A DNA stretch of 64,000 nt. Source: Nonomuraea thailandensis (GTDB taxonomy: Bacteria > Actinomycetota > Actinomycetes > Streptosporangiales > Streptosporangiaceae). Both the position numbers and the translations under genes were made by a program. The notes below the pieces were generated by a model. It ran no database searches, was not told the origin of the DNA, and was given only the letters and a program-made list of their open reading frames with translations. The DNA lies in NCBI RefSeq assembly GCF_024172165.1, contig NZ_JAMZEB010000002.1:4857501-4921500 (forward strand). The letters are read 5' to 3'. This document shows positions 59,862-64,000 of this stretch, in pieces. Each line of letters begins with the position of its first letter. The stretch's first letter is position 1.

Positions 59862-60761
59862 ATGCGCGCCCTGACCTTCAACCCGGACCTCTCCCCCAGC
59901 GTCGTGCCCGATCCCGTACCCACGCGCTCCCAGGCGCTGGTGAAGGTGGCGGCCTTCTCACTGAACTTCGGGGAGATCGCCTACCGAAGCGCGAACCCCG
60001 ACCCTGGGAACGTCCCGGGCTGGGACACCGCCGGGGTGGTCGTCCAGGCCGCCGCCGACGGTTCAGGGCCTGCCGCCGGTACCCGCGTGGTCACTTTCGG
60101 CTGGTCGGGGGCCTGGGCGGAGCTGCGCGCCGTGGACACCGCTGAGCTGGCCGTCGTTCCCGAGACCGTCGACCTGGGGACGGCGAGTGCGTTGCCGGTC
60201 GCCGGGGTCACGGCGCTGCAGGCTCTCCGCCGACTCGGCCCGGTGGCGGGCCGCCGCGTCCTGGTCACCGGGGCGTCCGGCGGCGTCGGCCGCTTCGCCG
60301 TACAGCTCGCCGCCCGTGCGGGAGCGCATGTCGTCGCCTCCGCCGGCAGCCCCGCCCGCGCGCAGGGACTGCGGGAGCTGGGCGCCACGGAGATCGTCAT
60401 TGGCCCGGAGAACCTGGTGGGCCGGGTGTACGGCGTGCTGGACACCGTGGGCGGGCGGCAGCTCGCGCAGGCGTTCTATCAGCTGGAGGACGACGGCGTG
60501 GTGATGGCCATCGGACGGGCGGCCCGCGAGCCCGCGGTCATCGACTTCGAGTTGGCGGGCACACGATCGGCGCGGGGCCGGATCGAGAACTTCAACGTGA
60601 CCACGCCGTTCGGCCCGGACCTTGCCCACCTCGTCGGACTGCTGGCGGCCGGCGAGCTGGACGCTCAGGTCGGCTGGCGCGGGCCGTGGGACAAGGTGTC
60701 GGAGGCCGCCGATGCCCTGCTGGCTCGCCGCGTCACCGGAAAAGCGGTCCTTGATGTTTGA
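59862..60761 (+). CDS. Zinc-type NADP oxidoreductase (MDR, quinone-reductase-like)
   Basis: The product has 299 residues and is intact among damaged neighbours. It shows the GroES-like start LVKVAAFSLNFGEIAYRSA, GWDTAGVVVQAA and the cofactor motif RVLVTGASGGVGRFAVQLAA, with no structural zinc Cys cluster, so it is the quinone oxidoreductase type. The ATG at 59862 follows GGAGG. It could reduce quinones or polyketide intermediates. Its neighbours were perhaps antibiotic biosynthetic genes. Confidence 0.88.
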   Translation: MRALTFNPDLSPSVVPDPVPTRSQALVKVAAFSLNFGEIAYRSANPDPGNVPGWDTAGVVVQAAADGSGPAAGTRVVTFGWSGAWAELRAVDTAELAVVPETVDLGTASALPVAGVTALQALRRLGPVAGRRVLVTGASGGVGRFAVQLAARAGAHVVASAGSPARAQGLRELGATEIVIGPENLVGRVYGVLDTVGGRQLAQAFYQLEDDGVVMAIGRAAREPAVIDFELAGTRSARGRIENFNVTTPFGPDLAHLVGLLAAGELDAQVGWRGPWDKVSEAADALLARRVTGKAVLDV

Positions 60762-60763
60762 CC

Positions 60764-61190
60764 CGCCGATCGTTCGCAGCGCCAACGGCTGTTCCTGGTT
60801 CCGACCCGTACCAGGACGGGATCATCGGGCCGGCCTGGCCACCGCCGCTCCCCCGATGGTGATCTCCCAGGCCCGCGTCGAAGCCCGGCTGCGCGATCAC
60901 CTGGCCGAGCTGGGCGGCGAGCCGGAGTGGAGCTCCGCCCTGGTGGCCGCCGACCAGGATCCCGATGGCGTCACCGCCGTGCTGGGCGACGGCCGTACCA
61001 TGCGGGCGCGCTGGCTGGTCGGCTGCGACGGGACCGGCAGCACGGTACGCGATGCCCATGCCTGGCGGCCAGTGGCGGCTGCTCGCCTACGACCCGGACT
61101 TCCGCGACGACGAGCCGAACGAGGAACAGATCGCCGAACGCATGCGGCACATCCTGCCCGAACGCACCGACGGCATCGGCGGGTCCTCGG
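60764..61190 (+). pseudogene. Fragment of an FAD monooxygenase (aromatic hydroxylase type)
   Basis: APPMVISQARVEARLRDHLA, AVLGDGRTMRARWLVGCDGT and GSTVRDA are the middle of a PgaE/RdmE-like flavoprotein hydroxylase, including the GD-type motif. A jump then leads to GQWRLLAYDPDFRDDEPNEE, a more distal segment. Both ends are missing. Confidence 0.6.
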
Positions 61191-62010
61191 CCCGGATGAG
61201 GCGTCCCAGGCGTCCGGCGTTCTCCTCCAGGTCCAGGGCCTGGTGGATGGCGGCGGCGAGCCCTTCGGCGGTGAGGCCGGCGCTGGGGCTGCGGCGGCGG
61301 GGCGACGCCGGCCGCGTGCACGCGGGCGGCCCAGAACGGCTGGTCGGCCACGAACGGGCAGACCACCTGAGGCCGGCCGGCGGCCAGCGCGGCACCCGTG
61401 GTACCGCTGCCGCCATGATGGACGATCGCGGCCATGCGCGGGAACAGCCAGCCGTGCGGCGCCTGCTCCAGCAGGAACACATTGTCGGGCAGGTCATCCA
61501 CCCGCAGGCCGCCCCACCCGGACGCCAGCATCGCCCGCACCCCCGCCAGCCGCACGGCCTCGGCCACCACCCGCCCCACCCGCTCGGGGTCGTTGCCCGC
61601 CATGCTGCCGAACCCGATGTACACCGGCCTGTCCCCCGCCGCCAGGAACGCGGCCAGCTCCGGCGAGGGTGCCCAGCCGGCCGGGGCGAGCACGAACCAG
61701 AAGCCGGTGGTGTGCGCCCACGGCGGGTAGTCGAGCCCGTCCGGCAGCACGTGCGTGCTGAACCCCTGCAGCACGGTGGCCGGGCCGCCGTCCGGGCGGC
61801 GCAGGAAGTCGTGCCGCCCGCGCCGCCGGGGCAGCCCCAGTCGCTCGGCGCGCAGCCGGTCGGCGATGCCGCCGAAGGAGCTTGATCACCTGGTACGCGG
61901 CCCGGTTGAGCGCCTTCGGCAGCGGCACCGGCAGCACCGGGTTGCGGAACGCCCGCGTGGGCACCCATACCGGTTGCAGCGCGGCGGGCACCGCGGGCAC
62001 GCCGGCCATG
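61185..62010 (-). pseudogene. Family-1 glycosyltransferase (natural-product type), frameshifted
   Basis: The N-terminal part begins with a fragment (PAALQPVWVPTRAFRNPVLP), shifts frame near 61875, and continues VLQGFSTHVLPDGLDYPPWA, DRPVYIGFGSMAGNDPERVG and the donor-site motif IVHHGGSGTTGAALAAGRPQ, then CPFVADQPFWAARVHAAG. A second shift near 61300 leads to LTAEGLAAAIHQALDLEENA. The first 130 or so residues of a normal enzyme are absent. Enzymes of this kind add sugars to polyketide or macrolide scaffolds. Confidence 0.7.
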
Positions 62011-62014
62011 TCGT

Positions 62015-62270
62015 CGACGCCGAGCTGAGCGTGCTCGGCCTCATCGCCGCCGGCTACGCCATCCAGGCCACGCTGCGGCCGCCGGACTCACCCACGGTCT
62101 TCGGATCGGCGAACCCGCCGAGCAGACGCTGCGCCTGCTCGGCGCGGCACTGGCCCAGGCGCCCGCCACCTGGACCCTGGCCGGGCTCGCGATGCTGCTG
62201 TTCGGACTGCTCCCCCGGCTGACCGCACTCGCCTGGACGGCGCTGCTCGCCTCCGCCCCGCTTCGCCCGG
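62015..62270 (+). pseudogene. Fragment of an antibiotic-exporter ABC permease
   Basis: ELSVLGLIAAGYAIQATLR and, after a deletion and shift, ALAQAPATWTLAGLAMLLFG and LLPRLTALAWTALL are two membrane parts of the large exporter permeases often annotated as exporters of polyketide antibiotics. The middle and both ends are missing. Confidence 0.55.
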
Positions 62271-63019
62271 GAAGGCGGTCGTGGGAGCGGGCGGCTCGCA
62301 TCTCGGCCCTGAAGGAAGTCTGTGACGCGCGCCCTTGCATGCGCGCGTCCGTCACTCCAGGACACGATGCTGGCAGTTGCTGGCGTACGCGGCGGCCCGC
62401 CCAGTTCCTTGAGCAGCGGAACAGCAAATTGCTCGCGCAAGCCACGTGCGGGTAGGCAAGGCCTCCCGGAAGCCGCGATTGTCGCCGCCGGGTCCGGGCT
62501 GCCGCCGGCAAAGCCCGGCCGAGTCTCGATCCAGCAGGCAGAGGCGGCGCACGCCCGTACTCTCATCAGCGGCTCGCGGGTCGAGGGTGACCTCGCCACA
62601 AGGCCGGGTTGGCGCTGGCCAGCACTGCGCTGAGGGTAGCCCGGCACTGACCGGTGCCGCCCTGTTGAGACGGCGCCCAGGACGTGGTCCTGGCCAGAGC
62701 CGTCGGAGTCGGGCATCCCCTGGGCCCGGCCTTGCCTGCCGGCCCAGTCCGGCGGCGCACGCGGGCCCGGCCTCCGCTGAACCCAGCTTCCGCTACGCCG
62801 GTTCGCCAGGCAGGGCGCCCACGACCCGGCTCTTCGCGGACGCCTGCTGACCGTGCGCGATTCCCATCCGCCGTGTTGATGCTGTCACCAGAGCTCACGG
62901 CGAACCTGACCGGGCTCGCCTGGGCGTGCTCAGCCGTGCCGTGAGGGGTGGCCCGCACCGTCCCCGCAGGGCCGCAGGCGCAGCACCGCATCAGGGCCGC
63001 TCGGCGAGTGGAGGGGTGA
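62271..63019. other. Gap of about 750 bp without a supported gene
   Basis: Open frames exist on both strands, but none shows family motifs, a ribosome binding site or normal composition. A short minus-strand segment near 62410-62470 (LREQFAVPLLKELGG) is weakly protein-like. Probably further debris of the neighbouring decayed genes. Confidence 0.4.
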
Positions 63020-63973
63020 TCAGGTTGCGTCGATGGTCTTGGCGAGCGCGGGTACCAGCAGCAGGCCGTTGGCCAGAGGGATGAGCAGGCCGTCGCGATG
63101 CAGAGTGGTCAACGCCTGGCACAGGTCATCGGCCTGGGCGAAGCTCAAAATGAGCTGCTCGTCGTCGACGACGTCGAAGTTGCCGGTCACGATGTGCGGG
63201 CTGACGACGCCTGACAGCTCCACGATCGCCTGGTCGGCGGGAATCTCGTCGCCGTGGCGGGCCACGAGCTGCTCGTATGCGCGCATCGTCGGCAAGTCGC
63301 GACCATGTGCCGCTGCCTGCACCCAGGGATGGCGGCCAAGCTGTTCAGGGGTCCAGGTCTCGCCGGTGACCGGGTAGAGGCCTTGGGCCGTCCATGGGAA
63401 CCGGCAGGCGTCCAGCAACGCTGCCAGGTCGGGAATCTCGTCGGCGGGCAGCGGAGCGAGCCGGAACCGCGTGTGGAGGTGACTGGCGGTGGGCCAGCGA
63501 CGGACGTGCGGCGGCGCGGGCGGCACCGGCCGCAGGACCAGGCCGGGAGCGTCGAGGAACCCGTCCGCCATGGGAGTGATCCAGCCGTCGCGGTGCAGGA
63601 CGCCGAGCGCTTCACGCAGGTCGGACGTCTGAGCCAGAGCCGTGACATGCTCAGCTCTGCATTCGATGCCGACCTCGTTCCAGGTGGTGAAACCGAGGAA
63701 GTGCGCGCCGCTGATGTCCAGCAGCGCGAGATCGGCCGGGATCTTCCCGCCGTAGCGGGCCGGGATCTCCTCGCGGACCCGATCCACCTCGTCCTCGCAC
63801 AACTCGGGGATCCACTTCAACGCCAGGAACTGCTCAGGAGTCCACCACTGGCCGTTGACGGAGACGTGGTCCTCGCCGGTGAGCCCGTGCCGGAGCGCCA
63901 GCTGCTCCAGCGTCGCTGCCGGCACGAGCGGCACCAGCCGCAGCACCGGTGGCTGCCAGCCGAGATCGAGCAC
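63020..63973 (-). CDS. Hypothetical protein with two repeated halves (5' end may lie outside)
   Basis: The visible protein has 317 residues and no family I recognise. It has an internal duplication. Each half has a WTPEQ motif (about residues 44 and 208), then a G-x-x-I-P-A-D-x-A-x-x-[ED]-[IL]-S-G motif, and ends in L-x-x-A-L-x-x-L-H-R-D-G followed by I-[TP]-[PL]. Composition is soluble, acidic and Trp-containing. No signal or membrane segment is seen. The GTG at 63973 is only the first visible start, since the frame stays open to the window edge, so the true start could be upstream. A two-domain binding or regulatory protein is plausible. Confidence 0.65.
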   Translation of the reverse strand: MLDLGWQPPVLRLVPLVPAATLEQLALRHGLTGEDHVSVNGQWWTPEQFLALKWIPELCEDEVDRVREEIPARYGGKIPADLALLDISGAHFLGFTTWNEVGIECRAEHVTALAQTSDLREALGVLHRDGWITPMADGFLDAPGLVLRPVPPAPPHVRRWPTASHLHTRFRLAPLPADEIPDLAALLDACRFPWTAQGLYPVTGETWTPEQLGRHPWVQAAAHGRDLPTMRAYEQLVARHGDEIPADQAIVELSGVVSPHIVTGNFDVVDDEQLILSFAQADDLCQALTTLHRDGLLIPLANGLLLVPALAKTIDAT

Positions 63974-64000
63974 CGTGGCTTCAGGCGCGGACGGACGATG

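Noticed and set aside
1..64000. tRNA, rRNA, riboswitch or phage attachment sites
   Set aside because: No T-loop consensus with matching acceptor arms, no rRNA-like conserved sequence and no integrase with flanking repeats was seen; small RNAs cannot be excluded without folding software.

Overview
The window is very GC-rich, with actinobacterial codon use, GTG/TTG starts, twin-arginine and lipoprotein signals, and many large secreted carbohydrate-active and RHS proteins. This suggests a soil actinomycete; a member of the Streptosporangiaceae (for example Nonomuraea-like) is my guess from gene content, not something the sequence proves. I saw no rRNA, tRNA, CRISPR array, prophage or origin.

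Layout. (1) 1-9341: a polysaccharide-uptake and degradation locus. A translationally coupled minus-strand ABC sugar-importer operon (binding lipoprotein, two permeases, then a D-2-hydroxyacid dehydrogenase) lies beside a DeoR-headed LacI-type regulator. Two secreted polysaccharide lyases (a heparin-lyase-I-like enzyme and a heparinase II/III enzyme) run the other way. (2) 9342-12955: a decayed IS5-type transposase, then two secreted glycosidases, GH43-CBM42 and GH5-CBM13, with a LacI-type operator upstream. (3) 13.0-28.9 kb: a patchwork of intact small genes and many gene fragments. The intact genes include a secreted NucA/NucB-type DNase with a small downstream partner that resembles Nin/ComJ, a STAS protein, a MarR regulator with a divergent membrane protein, a phytoene-desaturase-like flavoprotein, a zinc-peptidase-like protein without HExxH, and a TetR regulator and SDR oxidoreductase that share an operator. 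(4) 29064-35051: a complete 1982-residue RHS protein with a Cys-rich C-terminal domain I do not recognise and no evident immunity gene.

(5) 35405-50313: the most coherent part, a dense catabolic island. Flavin monooxygenase, RidA, DUF1028 and M20 amidohydrolase genes are coupled and followed by a LysR regulator. Next come an NCS1 permease, an aldehyde dehydrogenase and a GMC oxidoreductase. A TetR regulator faces a copper amine oxidase, a second NCS1 permease and an amidohydrolase-3 enzyme. Read together, the genes suggest import of N-substituted (amide, formamide or amine) compounds, release of the amine, oxidation to an aldehyde and then to an acid. The substrate is unknown.

(6) 50.9-57.99 kb: a PQQ-repeat lipoprotein coupled to a membrane-anchored protein, a truncated sensor kinase, and an AraC regulator divergent from a small monooxygenase and an esterase. 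(7) 58.0-62.3 kb: mostly decayed genes (ROK regulator, AfsR/LuxR-type regulator, aromatic-polyketide-type monooxygenase, family-1 glycosyltransferase, drug exporter) around one intact oxidoreductase; this may be the relic of an antibiotic cluster. (8) 63.0-64.0 kb: a hypothetical protein made of two repeated halves.
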